A stretch of DNA of 64,000 nucleotides from Raphanus sativus (lineage: Eukaryota > Streptophyta > Magnoliopsida > Brassicales > Brassicaceae), in assembly GCF_000801105.2 (NCBI RefSeq), contig NC_079514.1, positions 4,216,001 through 4,280,000 of the forward strand, written 5' to 3'. Positions within the stretch are counted from its first letter, which is position 1. The number at the start of each line of letters is the position of its first letter. A program made the position numbers and the translations under genes. Shown piece by piece: positions 1-11,521 of the stretch. A model generated the notes under the pieces. It did no database searches. It saw nothing but the letters and a program-made list of their open reading frames with translations, and was not told where the DNA came from.

Positions 1-77
1 AAAGAAAACACATATTGGGGAATAAGATATCCAGAGAGTAAGCTAGTATTCATGATATGATGTTTTTAATAGATTAC

Positions 78-587
78 CGTAAAACAAGTTTGCTGTACAC
101 CAGCTTTGGAGGAGCTGAAAGCACTTCTGCTTCTGCAAAGAAACAGGGGAATCAGCAACAAAGTAATAGTTAAAAAATCGCCCTGAGAGAGAATCTCTTT
201 AGCAAATATAAGAGAATAAAAGAAAAAAAAAAACGTACCAATCTTGGACTCATTTTCATCAAGGCGCACAAGCTCATCTTCCTCTTCAATAGTTTCAGTT
301 TTAACAGGAGGTCCTCCAAAGCTCATGTGGTTGTATTTCAACAAAGAAGTCTTGTCAAACTCGTATCCAGGCTCTGCACAAAACCAATCATGAAGTTATA
401 TCACATCTCTGAATGGGAAAAATAATAGTAGTATATTAGACAAAACTCACATTAAAAAAAAAAAAAAAGTTATAACGAGATTCCTACATTTCATGACTTG
501 GTTAGAGAGCAGGAAGCAAAAACAAACATGTGTTACCTCTTCTAGCATTGATCCTCTTCTCAAAGAGACGAATAGGGTCAGATCCTT
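78..587 (-). CDS. Partial unrecognised gene, three internal exons
   Basis: Three exons on the minus strand fit together in phase: 537-587, 239-373 and 78-132, each with AG acceptor and GT donor sites. The joined reading frame contains GSDPIRLFEKRINARR, then EPGYEFDKTSLLKYNHMSFG, then an acidic stretch (TIEEEDELVRLDENESK), then APPKLVYSKLVLR. The peptide is hydrophilic and charged, with no membrane segment. The gene continues past the left edge (3' side) and its 5' side runs toward the gap at 687. I do not recognise the family and give no function. The consistent splice phase across three exons is the main argument that it is a real gene. Confidence 0.6.
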
Positions 588-686
588 CTAAGCATCGGCA
601 TAAAGTATCACACTGTCAAGATCATATATATAACAACATGGATGGTTCACCATTCATACTAATATCAAAGAATCATATACTAGTTC

Positions 687-786
687 NNNNNNNNNNNNNN
701 NNNNNNNNNNNNNNNNNNNNNNNNNNNNNNNNNNNNNNNNNNNNNNNNNNNNNNNNNNNNNNNNNNNNNNNNNNNNNNNNNNNNNN
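687..786. other. Assembly gap, 100 N
   Basis: Exactly 100 undetermined bases, a conventional placeholder for a gap of unknown length. The upstream exons of the unrecognised minus-strand gene may be hidden here. The base run just left of the gap, ACTAGTTC, resembles the CTAG terminus of the Helitron at 6835, but too little is visible to call an element. Confidence 0.95.
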
Positions 787-2008
787 ATATTCAGCTAACT
801 ATTTAAAGTAAGAAAATGAGCTGCATCAATTTAGTCGTCTGGTTGAAACCCTTTGATTTGAAAATAGAATGATAAACCCATTAAAATGACTTTCAGTGAT
901 GTTAAAGTAAAGTATTAAAATTTGCAAAATCTGTTTTGTAATCAACATCCACGTAATGACCACACTACGGTTTTATAGATATATACAAACTGATAAAAAT
1001 TTTAAGTTTAAATCGATCAAACTCGTCATAAATTCAAATAGATTTCGGTCCACAATTACAATTACAAATGTTCAACAACGCCAATATAAGATGATTATAT
1101 AAAGAAATTATAACTGTATGCATATTAAAAAATACAAACACATATACATATTTATATTTGTCAATACTATATATTTTAATTTTTATTATAGCAAAACGCT
1201 TGTCTTATCATAATACAAACTAAACACAAGACTAATTCGGAAATCCAAGCCGGTGAACAATATTTTCATTATCACACAAATTAAATTGTGTTTAATCATG
1301 TGTTTCTAGTAGTTTGGGATAAATTGCACCAAAAGTAAACTAAAATATTACTAGGATTTGATAGTATTTTTTTATCTATCCAAATATGTGTGAATGCGTA
1401 ACCATTATATACTCAACAAAAACGTAATTTCAAACACAAAATACAACTTTATAGATAGTATGTATAAACAATCAAATGAAATATTTTTTTTGACAAACCA
1501 AATGAATTATTTTTCTGCGTAATTTATATTGTATTAAATTTGAAATAATTTTTTAAGCTAAACATCGTTGTCAATTGGTTGATCATATACTTAGATGATC
1601 TACAAATAAGATAAATGTATTAAATTTAATATATTGGAGGAGAAAGCAATGGCTAAAAAAAGATATCGTGAGTAGGTATGTCTTGCAAGCAAATATTCTT
1701 GAAAAGTGCAAGTAGCAAATAAACAACGGGTAATCAATTAACTAACTACTATGGAGCAGATTAACAGCTTAGCTATAAGCTTAGAATTTTATCGGATGTC
1801 CCAAGGGACAGCTATAAGCCTATAAGCTTAAAATATGCGTTTTAATTATATATATATATAATATATATAAGCTATCCCTCCTATCAATACTATTTTTAAA
1901 AAAAATATGTCACGTATGTAATTCAAGTGGAATCTTCTCGAGGAGGAACTGATCCCCTCCAATATTTTGATCATTATTGAATTTTAGAACAAATGGAAAA
2001 CTTTATAT
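787..2008. other. AT-rich intergenic stretch, no gene seen
   Basis: No coding frame or RNA gene can be supported. The stretch is AT-rich with short (TA)n runs near 1850 and a short inverted element around AAGCTTA/TAAGCTT near 1770-1830. A possible micro-insertion lies at 1473-1513 and is listed separately. Confidence 0.6.
1473..1513 (-). repeat. Candidate micro-insertion with imperfect target duplication
   Basis: CAAATGAAATATTTT (from 1473) is repeated as CAAATGAATTATTTT (from 1499) with one mismatch. Between them lie about ten bases which on the minus strand read GTTTGTCAAA followed by A's. This matches the micro-insertion pattern seen elsewhere in the window, but it is older or weaker than most. 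Confidence 0.4.
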
Positions 2009-2880
2009 TAAACAACAGAGCATTAGATAGACTTTGATAAACCTCCATCTTCTCTCTAAAAGCTACTGTTTTCCGATCTCAGTTTCCGACCGACGACGAT
2101 GGGTTTCCATAGACACGTCGTCGGTCGGGATTCGCTATTTATCTCTAGTTTTCTCAAAGTAGTCAGTCGTGTTTTTTTGGTTCTGGCATGGACAGCTCCG
2201 ATGGAGCTGCATGTCCGGCTCTGATTCCGGTGCTGCACCTTCTTCGTGGTGGACGCTCGACTTTGATTCTGGGGCCGTGCTGTTTTTTTCGGTGGTCGCC
2301 GGCTCTCGTATCGTTGGAACTTCTTGAGCGGTATCATGTCTTCGTTCTTGTGTTTGGTAATCTCGTTTGGATGAGATCTCGTATTATCGATGAAGTTCTC
2401 CAAATCTCAGATGTAGGAATGATAGTTGCCGAATCTCTGTAACTTCCAATATTATTGTTGGGGGTGATTTTCGGTGGTTGTGGTCAATTTTCGATGGTCG
2501 TGGTCGATTCCCGATTGAGTCCGGTGGTGAAGCGATGAGTTTGTGCGGTGTATGTAAGTGAAGACGATGATAGCTCGTGATTCCGGTATGAAGCTGGTGG
2601 TGTACCGATTAGGGATCCCGGCGGCGAATTCACCCAAAAGAGATGATGACGTTTTAACGTTTAGACACACATTTGTTCTTTGGTTCGTGTCTAACACGTA
2701 GATGGTGTCTGTTGATTTGATCATTATCTGTTTTTTGGGCTTGGATCTAGTTAACGGCCTGGTGGACCTGTGTTGTTTATATTATGTGGTTTAGCCTTTC
2801 GGACTTAATGTGTTTTTTTCCTTCGATTTTATAGGCTTTAATAAAATATGATGGCAAAAAAAAGAATAAACAACAGAGCA
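2009..2880 (+). mobile_element. Sadhu-like non-autonomous retroposon, copy 1
   Basis: The insertion is bounded by a perfect 14-bp target duplication TAAACAACAGAGCA at 2009-2022 and 2867-2880. The 844-bp body (2023-2866) is GC-richer than its surroundings and ends in AATAAAATATGATGGC followed by A's. It has no convincing reading frame. Length, poly(A) end, long target duplication and lack of coding capacity fit the Sadhu class described from Arabidopsis. Two more elements in this window (5915-6788 and 12598-13431) have nearly the same length and related 3' ends. The family name is an inference from these properties, not from an alignment. Confidence 0.65.
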
Positions 2881-2918
2881 AATAATTCTTTTTCAAAAAA
2901 AAAACAGAGCATATAATT
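2872..2918 (+). repeat. Micro-insertion with target duplication
   Basis: AACAGAGCAAATAATT (2872-2887) recurs as AACAGAGCATATAATT (2903-2918), 15 of 16 bases matching. Between them lies only CTTTTTCAAAAAAAA (15 nt). It abuts the 3' target duplication of the Sadhu-like element at 2009-2880, so the same spot was hit twice. Confidence 0.6.
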
Positions 2919-4383
2919 ACAAAGATAACAAAGACTTGATACACCTTTTGCATGTGTTCATAATTTGCCTAGTGGCAGATTCTGTGGGCGCTTGCCCCTA
3001 AACACATCTCACTGCTTTTTGTTTTCTACTCAGAGAACAGTTTTAATAAAACTAAGAATAAACAAACATGAGAACCGAAAGAATATTTAGTGTTACAATT
3101 ATGTTTTGTGTCTGTGGTGTAATTAAAAATCCATAGTATGATATGATTATAGCTTTGGGTTCTAGTACGTGTCATTTGGATCGTTGGTGTTCGATCTCAC
3201 GTACAATACTCATTCGAAGAAATCTATTAACAGCCACGTTAATGCCCATGATTAGATCTAAATTTGAGGACGGGGCCGACGGGCTATAGAAAGAGGAGGT
3301 CGAATGGTTGATCAAGGATTATTTCAACCTATTCTTCTTCCTCATTTTTATTTGGCTTCCACCGTCAATCATGTCCCACTGGTTGAAAACTCTTTTAATT
3401 CAGTGGTTTGACTGAAAGTTCAATGTTTTTGTACCATAAAGTCTGGATTTCGAATTCAGGAAAAAGATAATTATATGAATTAAGAGATAAAAGACTTACA
3501 AAAAATCTTCAGCACGGTGCAAAAATACTGGTTTAGAACGACTTAAGTGATGCAGTTAGACAAAAATCCTTATAAAAAATAGATAGAATTGTCGGCTGTA
3601 GAATCATATATGATATATTTTAGTTTTTAATAGCATAATCATCCAATGGTACAAAAAAATAACCAAAAAAATTATAGTAAGAACAGCATCTTTCATATTA
3701 TGTTTTTTACATTTTTTTGTTCCGTTTTGTGATATCGAGATAGTTTTTAAAGCCCCAATCAATTAGTGAATTACATGTTTATACATACATTTTGCATCCA
3801 TATTGATAATATATATATAAGATCAGCTGAAAGATATCGGATTGACTAAAAGAGCAACTTGTTAAAGGTTAGTAATCCAAAGTTCTAATATGTATACAAT
3901 AAGGTTATGAAATTACCATATTTTTCTTTTGAAAAGAACAATTGGTCCAAGAATATGAGGTCATACTGTGACCATATGATATATTTTCAAAATTTGACGC
4001 AACAAACAAATACATAAATAGAAAATAAGAAATTTTGTTTCTTTTCACCAAAAGATAAGAAGATAATCTTCAACCGAAAACATAAACCGCCATAGTACTA
4101 CGTTTGTTTTCTAACAAATGATCGGATATACATTTCGGGGACAAATGTCCTGTACAACGATAAATATAATACTACAAACGGTCGTCATGTGACTTAGTAG
4201 CTAAAACTATTATTTACATAACTTGAATTATTTAGTCAAAAATACATTAAAAGGAGAAAATCTTATCTTCAGTGAGTACAAACCCTGTATTACCTATGAG
4301 CCAATAATATAATCAATTTTAGACAATGGAATATATTGATAAATTACATTCTTAGAAAAATGCTAAACAAGTATCAAATATGT
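2919..4383. other. AT-rich intergenic stretch, no gene seen
   Basis: No gene, RNA or complete mobile element could be supported on either strand. Confidence 0.5.
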
Positions 4384-4426
4384 TCAGATAGCTGCGCAAT
4401 CGACGAACGAGCAATATCCATCCACC

Positions 4427-4474
4427 AAATTTAGTAGAACAATCTTCAAAAAAAAAAAAAATTTAGTAGAACAA
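4427..4474 (+). repeat. Micro-insertion with perfect 16-bp target duplication
   Basis: AAATTTAGTAGAACAA at 4427-4442 and again at 4459-4474 flanks only TCTTC plus 11 A's. The same arrangement is present in the duplicated copy near 4923-4972, there with a longer A run and a slightly decayed repeat. Confidence 0.65.
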
Positions 4475-4505
4475 ATATCTTTTTTTTTTGCCGTCTAAAC
4501 ATTTT

Positions 4506-4658
4506 TTTTTTTTTGACAACAATGAATTACTCTAACATGATTCCACCGATTCGGAAAGCCAGACCGGAGGTATCGAATCGACATATAACATAGCTGATGG
4601 TGAACTCCTTGCCCCATGAGCAAGCTTGTCCGCCATTGTATTTTACGCCCTTGGAATA
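4506..4658 (-). mobile_element. tRNA-derived SINE
   Basis: A 153-bp insertion in minus orientation: on the plus strand it starts with poly(T), and on the minus strand it ends in CATTGTTGTC plus A's. It carries a box B-like motif GATTCGATACC and a weaker box A-like TGGCGGACAAGC upstream of it, the internal RNA polymerase III promoter layout of tRNA-derived SINEs. The target duplication is AAACATTTT (4497-4505 and 4659-4667). The duplicated copy B at about 4990-5006 reads straight through the same site without the insert, giving a paralogous empty site. Confidence 0.75.
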
Positions 4659-5059
4659 AAACATTTTATTAAACAAAAGACAAGCTCAAATATGGACAGA
4701 CCTAAACTTTTACACCAAGCCGGAACCAATTTATACGGAATTAAGAAAGAACAGGATAATTTGTGTCTGATATATGCTGCTGGTATACGTGGTGGTATAT
4801 TAGATGGTGTAAATACATTCTTCTATATATATGTTTTGTGTTCGTGTAGTCGTAGATTGATGATGTAGTCCTCAATCCTTATCAGATAGCTGCGCAATCG
4901 ACGAACGAGCAATATCCATCCACCAAATTTAGTAGAACAATCTTCAAAAAAAAAAAAAAAAATTAGTAGAACAAATATCTCTTTTTTTGCCGTCTAAACA
5001 TTTTATTAACCAAAAGACAAGCTCAAATATGGGCAGGCCTAAACTTTTACACCAAGCCG

Positions 5060-5897
5060 AAAGATCCAAAAAACACAAGTACAAACCCAATACAGAGCAA
5101 CTAAACATCTGGGTTTAAAGCCCAACATATGAAACAGCGCTATTTCCAACGCGTTAGCCATCCCCGCATGACCATCCACGTATCTACTTCAACCACCGAA
5201 CGAAACACGCGTCACCTAATGTCACACCGAAATCTCAAAACGCCGACCAAACTTCTGATCGCCGGTTCCCGGCTTTCTACTAGATCCCTTATCTCCAAGT
5301 ATCCTTAAGACCTGCTACTACCCAAGTCTTCTCTGTATCCTCAACAACTTGTTTCTATGGTGTAAATAAGTGAAGAATTATAATCAAGTTACATGTAAGT
5401 CAATCAAATTTATATAATTCTTTAATTATATTTTATAAACCGCCCAGTTTTACTAAAATTACCAATTAAAAATCACATTAGACAGTGCAAATAAAACCAT
5501 TTCCTTTCTTAATGTACACTAGATTTTTAACAAACGAAGAAAATCAGGGTTGCCACTCACAAAATGAAAACCAAAATCAAAAGTCTACCACCCTTTTATC
5601 AAAAGTTGACTTATTCAAATCGATAACGTGGCATACAGCTAATACGGGACCGTACCTTCGCTTCCCTTCTCGGACATATCCTTTTATGTCCCTTTTTTCT
5701 TTATACATTTTAATGTATTCTTCATACATTTATCATTATTATATTTTTGACTAAAATTTATTACTAAATATTAGTAATATTTAAATACATTATACATAAT
5801 AGACAAATTGTCATAACAATATGTATTCTAATGTCGTGAAAATGAATGATAAAGTTTAAAAAAATATCTGTCTTAATATCCTTTTAACTTTATGTTT
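5060..5897. other. Intergenic stretch, unclassified repeat remnant
   Basis: The first 290 bp are GC-richer, with motifs such as GGGTTTAAAGCCCAA and several ACGCG-containing words. They look like part of a degenerate retroposon in minus orientation, but no ends could be defined. The rest is AT-rich with nothing supportable. Confidence 0.35.
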
Positions 5898-6805
5898 AAC
5901 TTTACTCTGCTATGAAACGTAACGAGTGTCTCTCTCTAACTTCTAGAGAGAGAAATCTCTCTCCTTTCCTCCTTCTTACCAAATTCATATCTTTCAGGAG
6001 GAAAAAAGGTTGTTGCTTTTTGAATCTTTTGTTGTAAAATAGTTCTTCGCTAGGCGATTTTATGTATCTTCGATCCTTAGGATCGATTATCGTTTCGCGT
6101 TGGCGATATTAGGTTCGCAATAGGCGATTTTGGTATGTTATGGTCAACCAAATTCAGAGATTTTTATCACTCTAATCTTTTCTCTGATTTGAGTTTGAAC
6201 CTAAATAAAGTTCGGATGTTGTTCTTCTCCTTCTGGGTTGATGGTGATAAGTCGGTTGATTGAGAGATTCAATTTCTTTTTGGTCAGAAAAGCTTAGTTT
6301 TTTTGATCCAAAGGTGGTATCAAGCTTCATTGAAGTTCTGCGAAGTCTCCACAATGGACAATAATCTGAGATTTTAGAACACACTAAGGAGATCTTGTCC
6401 AGAATTTAGATGAGTTGGAGTATCCATTGTGATTGCGTTCCAACAAGATTCTGTACTTGTCTCTATTAAATGTTCCTCGTGTTCATATTCTACCAATTGA
6501 AAATGAAGATTTTTGATTAACCGAAGATCGAAGGAGGAAGAAACGTGCAAGCAGCCTCAAGCAATAGAGACGGATTTCGGCGTGTTTCCCGGCGTGTTTT
6601 CCGGCACCGCTTTTCCTCTCTCTTGATCAATGAATCGATGCCACAAGTCTAGCCACGTGTCTTTATGCATGTAAACATTATCTCTTGTGTTTGGGCTTTG
6701 TTGGGTCAAACAATTAATACTTGAGTCTGTTTGTAATCAGTGCCCATTGGGCTTTGCTTTAATGAAAATCACATGTTGACAAAAAAAAAACTTTACTCTG
6801 CTATG
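5898..6805 (+). mobile_element. Sadhu-like non-autonomous retroposon, copy 2
   Basis: The insertion is bounded by a perfect 17-bp duplication AACTTTACTCTGCTATG at 5898-5914 and 6789-6805. The 874-bp body (5915-6788) ends in TTTAATGAAAATCACATG, then TTGAC plus A's. The 5' end carries CTCTCTAACTTCTAGAGAG, similar in flavour to the CT-rich 5' ends of the other two copies. No protein is encoded. Confidence 0.7.
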
Positions 6806-7157
6806 CTAGTCTCTATACCTAGTATTATATATAACTAGTGGTGTTCCGGCGCTACGCGCCGGGTTCGTATATTTTATTCTTTAATGAGTTTAAGATTGTT
6901 TTTTGATATATTTAGTAGTGGTTAATGAAAGTAGTGTATTACTTTGTTTTGAAGTTTTTTAGGTTAGAGAGGAATAGCATAAGTGGTATTCGCATACTTT
7001 GACCATGTCATGTTAGAGGCTTCATTGTCGACGTATTGGTTAAATACTTTGTCTTCAAAATGATTTTGAATCCAGTAAGTGAATTCTTAATCATGGTTTA
7101 GCTAAGTGAATTTTTAATCATAGTTTAGCAATGATCCGACCTGAATTGACTATTTTC

Positions 7158-7436
7158 CTAGGATAGCTTATCTAAATATTTTGTTCCCTCTTCAAAATTG
7201 CCTATGCAAAACATTAGTATACCATAAAGATATGTATCCTTGTCATAGTTTCCATTTGCAGATTGGTGAAGATGGTTGAGTCTTTTGATAGATTTGCGGT
7301 GATAGAAGTATTGATTTAACACCTCGATGTAGTGAGCCTTTGGATTGTCATTATCCAAACATTGATTTTTTCTTAAATGAATGTAGTGATCTATCATCCT
7401 AAATGACTCTGCTGGAGTTTTCTTCACAGCTGCCAT
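7158..7436 (-). pseudogene. F-box-associated gene fragment captured in the Helitron
   Basis: A 92-residue open frame includes NPKAHYIEVLNQYFYHRK, HLHQSANGNYDKDTYLYGIL and MFCIGNFEEGTKYLDKL. This pattern (repeated residues around an N-P-x-A-x-Y motif, then A-x-x-G-x-x-x-A/T-x-Y-x-Y-G-I) resembles the C-terminal Sel1-like region of a large Brassicaceae F-box family typified by At1g67623 and At2g35280. No F-box motif is visible upstream, so the fragment is truncated. It sits inside the Helitron and has no supported promoter or start. Confidence 0.45.
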
Positions 7437-10149
7437 GCCTTTGTCTGAGTATAATTGTTTTCCGAATTCTCTGGTACCATTTTTTTTGTTTTCGAATATG
7501 GTGGAGGAATAGGTTTTACTCTGTAGCTTTGCAATGGTTTGGAGATTAATATAATGCGTAAGTGGAGGAACTCTTTGTTAAAGATATAATAAATTTTAAA
7601 TGAACAATTCGTTTAAATTTTATTTTGGCATTAGAACTATTAAATTTATAATTTTAAGGATATTAGAACATTTATCTTTTGGTTTTTTCCCTCCTCGTCC
7701 TCCATCTAAGTTGATGTATTTGCTATCTATATATAATTAATTTGAATATTAATATAAATCATAATTGTATTTGCATAATAGTATTATTTTTTCATAATGG
7801 GTAAGTGATCAAAATAATTATTAACAAATATAACAAATTTTGTATTTTGATTACAAATCTAAGTTATAGTTTTTTTTGGATCTCACATGCTAATACATGA
7901 TATGTAACCGGAGCTTTTTCATCTATATCTATGAAACAGATTTGCATGCTCATTATATATCATCCATCGCTTACAAATATCTCTTGTTTTTATATTTTAC
8001 GTGTATTGTCCTCAACCCTAGAAGAGCAAAGCATTGTCATACGTTTGGTTTCTATGCTTACTCAAGTGTGCTTAAGTACTGCCTAGCTAATAGTTTATAG
8101 TCACTCTTTGGTCTTTTGTTTTTGAGTTATAAAAGAGCAATGAAAACGCACACTTTTAAAAAGCTGTAAACCCCATCCCTCAGTAACTGAATTCGGTTAG
8201 TCTAAATATTGAAGCATTGATAATAAATTTAATTATAGATACTGTCAAAAGATCAACAATAAAACATTATATACCTAAACTCCAAAACGACAAACTGATT
8301 ATTTTTGCCTAAACTATCATTTGTCCACACTGTAACCATAAACAATTTTAATATTTGATGAGTAATTTTATCAAACCGAAGACATAAGGCATATTATTAC
8401 TACTCATTTGAAAACCAAGAAAAAAACCATTAAAAACAATTAAAATCCCAAATGACAACATAACAGAGATTTGAATGATTTAACAATCCAAAATTTTAGG
8501 ATCCCAAATTTTCCCCCACTCAACCATTTACCAATAAGAAAATCTATTAGAACTTTATATGAAAAATGTTACTTGGCCCGTTTTCTACCTTTCTTTTTGG
8601 AGGATGAACATCGCCGGACTTGTTCCACTTATTCCCTTCTGCACCAAGTTAGTTTGTAACCAAACATTACTCCAACTGCATATTCAAAATTTTGAGATTT
8701 TTCAACTATATCTTATTCACTGCTCTCCCATTTGGCCTCTTTCTCGGTGGTTCCACTCTTTTTATTCCTTATATTATGGATCCAAATTTCACAAGTTTTC
8801 AAAGCTAAAATGTTCGTAAGCACTTAGTGCAAAGAGCTAATTGTTTTTTGGAAAATGCTTTTAAGGTGTGTTCCAAATTAACAGCGTGTGTTCCTATTCT
8901 TTAAAAATTGTGTTCCTACTATAAAGTAATTTTGCATTGATAAGGTTCACGAGAAAAAAATTATACAGGCTGCAACACCTTGGGTTGGGATAGGCAACCA
9001 AAGCCTGAGCTCTTAATATTTTAATTACAAATTTTTAATTTGATTGATCCTGATTGTTCATACTCCATAGTCCATACGGTCCATATGGTGTTTGTTTTCT
9101 AGTGTATTGGGCATGAACTTTCATCTTTACTAATAGACTCACAACTACAACGCTTCTGCATACCAATCCTGCAGTTTCTCCACCTATACTACAAAATTCA
9201 GGTCTAGACAGTTTAAATCGTTACAGCACCTGAGAGCTTTGTGGTAACAACATAAAGCTCTGAGCTAGAAAATTTCAGTATCTGAAACTTATGGATATAA
9301 TCTGCAAGTATAGTAGAATATATATCGAAGCTATGAAGGTAAAATGCAAAAGAAGATGAAACTTTAACTATATGAACATGTTGTTTCGACAATAAAGGTC
9401 TCTAAACTTGTGTCATATAGGAATTGATCTTGAAGGCATACTTATTGACACCAAACCAAATTGTCAAGTCCTTTTTAATCCAATCATCTCTAACTTCTTC
9501 ATCCCAAGCTTCCATGATACCGGCTTAACCTTTCCCCAGCGCTCCAATACTCCATCAACATTCGATCCCTCTGCAAGCTTAATTCAACAAAAGCAATCAT
9601 CATCTAAATGCTCATCTACGATACAAAAAAGATCTTTATTATATTTAAGAGATAAGTCACGGGAAGGCTTATTTTAATAATCATTCACACACTTTGAAGC
9701 TACCCACATAAAGATCTTTATAATCATATTTTTAATAATCATACACAAAAGATCTTTATAATCATTCACAAAATTGGACCTTTAGACACCTATATAAAGC
9801 TTGAAGCTGTTAAAACAGTAAAAAGTAATAAATTTACAATATGCATCTGATCAACCATCCATTCTTTTAAAGCGAAATCAACTCCTTCAAACAAACTATG
9901 ACACATGAACAATCACGAATGTCTAACCCAAAACTTGAAACGTACGAAAGTTACAATCTTCAAAATCAGATTCGATTCGGATGTGTTCCTCTTATAATAT
10001 GTAAATAAGGAAAAAATCTGGAGAACTGATTAATATTTATTTATATACAGAGAATCGAGAAATATAGGTGGGGAAGATGAACTGGAAAACACGCAGTGGG
10101 ATGTATTGATTGAAAGCCATAATTAAGAAGTAATTATGCAACCATAACA

Positions 10150-10670
10150 CATACCATATGACGGTTTTCAAGCTAGGGAAAGCTTCTTCTTCACAGACTC
10201 ATCGTCCCTGCTACAACTTGTTCTTTCACCTTCAGCACTCACTGTAAACCCGTCAGTGAAACATCAAGAATATCACTTCTAAATACACAACAAAGAAAAC
10301 ACTAACCTGCAATGGAGAATTAAAGAACGAAACCAAATCGAGCTCTGGATCAAACCAAAATAAAAAGCAAAAACACAAATGAAGTTGGAGGAAGCGAGAG
10401 AGAGATAGAGAAGGAGTTGAATTGTGCATCTTAGGAAGGTCGATATTTAAAGCTGAAGCTTCAGCCGGTTACTGGGGGAAACGAAGAGGTAGATCTAAAT
10501 CTTCAAGTGGGAGGAGTGGATTAATCAAGGGAAAACTGGAAATAAAGAACGGATTAAAGGATGGTTGAGATGTTGTGGAGATCAAAGGGCGCTTTAAGTC
10601 TCTGTGAATTTCGTCGTCGATTTCGCAGGAGCAAGAGGAAAGCGGAAGACGAAACCTAATTGGATTTAGG
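10150..10670 (-). other. Captured 5' leader and exon-like fragment in the Helitron
   Basis: On the minus strand this reads like a gene start: a CT-rich leader (CTTCTCTATCTCTCTCTCGC), a GCAG|GTTAG junction, and an exon-like segment (TTTACAG|TGAGTGCTGAAGG...) ending in a frame that encodes KKKLSLA and a stop. It probably derives from a captured host gene, but I do not recognise which. Confidence 0.35.
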
Positions 10671-11521
10671 ATTGGGCTTTACTGGTAAATGTAATAAAAG
10701 CCCAGTGAAAATAAGTGGATTTAGATCAAACGGCTGGCGAGTCGACACGTGTCGACAAAACCCCTCCTCTAAACAGCGACGTGGACGAAGGAGCTACCAG
10801 ATTTATCAACTTTATATATATAGATATCATACTGATTCATTATTTATGCAATACCTAATTTTGTTGGTGGGTTGTTAAATATTCATATATACCTATTTTT
10901 ATAGGTTCCAGCTTATTCATTAAAATACATATCAACTTGGAAATTATTTAGAAACTACAATCTTCTGAACAAATTTTGAAATTTTCTGGTTTTGGATTTA
11001 GTAATCTACAAAGAAAAATAAATATAACCAAATGACACAAAAAATTAAAATACACTTTTAGTTACCAAAATATCATAAGAAAAAGCTTGTTATCTTTTCC
11101 CAAACGCAACATCATATTCAAATGGTTTCAGATTTTGTAACTAAAAAAACAAATATATAGAAAAAGTTGACATTAAAATTGTTTGATATGTAAAAAAAAG
11201 TTTAAAGTAAATAGATAATATGATAGGAAAGAATAAATCTAGAGAGAGAGTTTCAGGTTTCAACGCCATCTGTTATCATCCGTACATATCTTCCATTTCG
11301 ATCTTCAACTCTCTCACTTTTTTTTTTTTGCTAAAGAATGAGAATAGGCTACTCTCTCTGCAATTTCTTTATTATATATAAGTAGGATATGTTTTCAACT
11401 CAATTATAAACATCTTCGTAACCTCTCTCTTTGTCTTCTTCTCTCTTTCTTCTAAGCTCTCTCGCTTTGTGGGTTTTCTTTGTGTATACCAATATATATA
11501 TGCACACACACATAGGAAGAT

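Larger units (their letters stand above)
4384..5059. repeat. Local direct duplication, two copies
   Basis: Copy A (4384 to about 4723) and copy B (4882 to about 5059) share nearly identical sequence, starting TCAGATAGCTGCGCAATCGA and ending in TTTTACACCAAGCCG. Copy A is longer because a SINE (4506-4658) has inserted into it. Both copies carry the same older micro-insertion (4427-4474 in A), so the order of events is micro-insertion, duplication, then SINE. Confidence 0.8.
6835..10824 (-). mobile_element. Helitron, about 4.0 kb, minus strand
   Basis: On the minus strand the element begins TCTATATATATAAAG (from 10824 downward) preceded by A, and ends CACTAG (6835) followed by T. This is the A/T insertion with 5' TC and 3' CTRR termini of Helitrons. 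Seven bases before the CTAG end is a perfect 7-bp hairpin (CCGGCGC/GCGCCGG, loop of three, 6846-6862), the expected 3' terminal structure. No Rep/helicase frame is present, so the copy is non-autonomous. It carries two gene-like fragments (7158-7436 and about 10150-10670), as Helitrons often do. Both ends match; the assignment of these two ends to one element is inferred from orientation and distance. Confidence 0.65.

Noticed and set aside
2056..2724. Open frames of 84-115 codons on both strands
   Set aside because: They lie inside the Sadhu-like retroposon, overlap on opposite strands and show no conserved domain; the element is GC-rich, which lengthens chance frames.
11319..11370. Possible further micro-insertion (poly(T) then GCTAAAG)
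   Set aside because: It resembles the insert at 33099-33115, but the flanking duplication is unclear.
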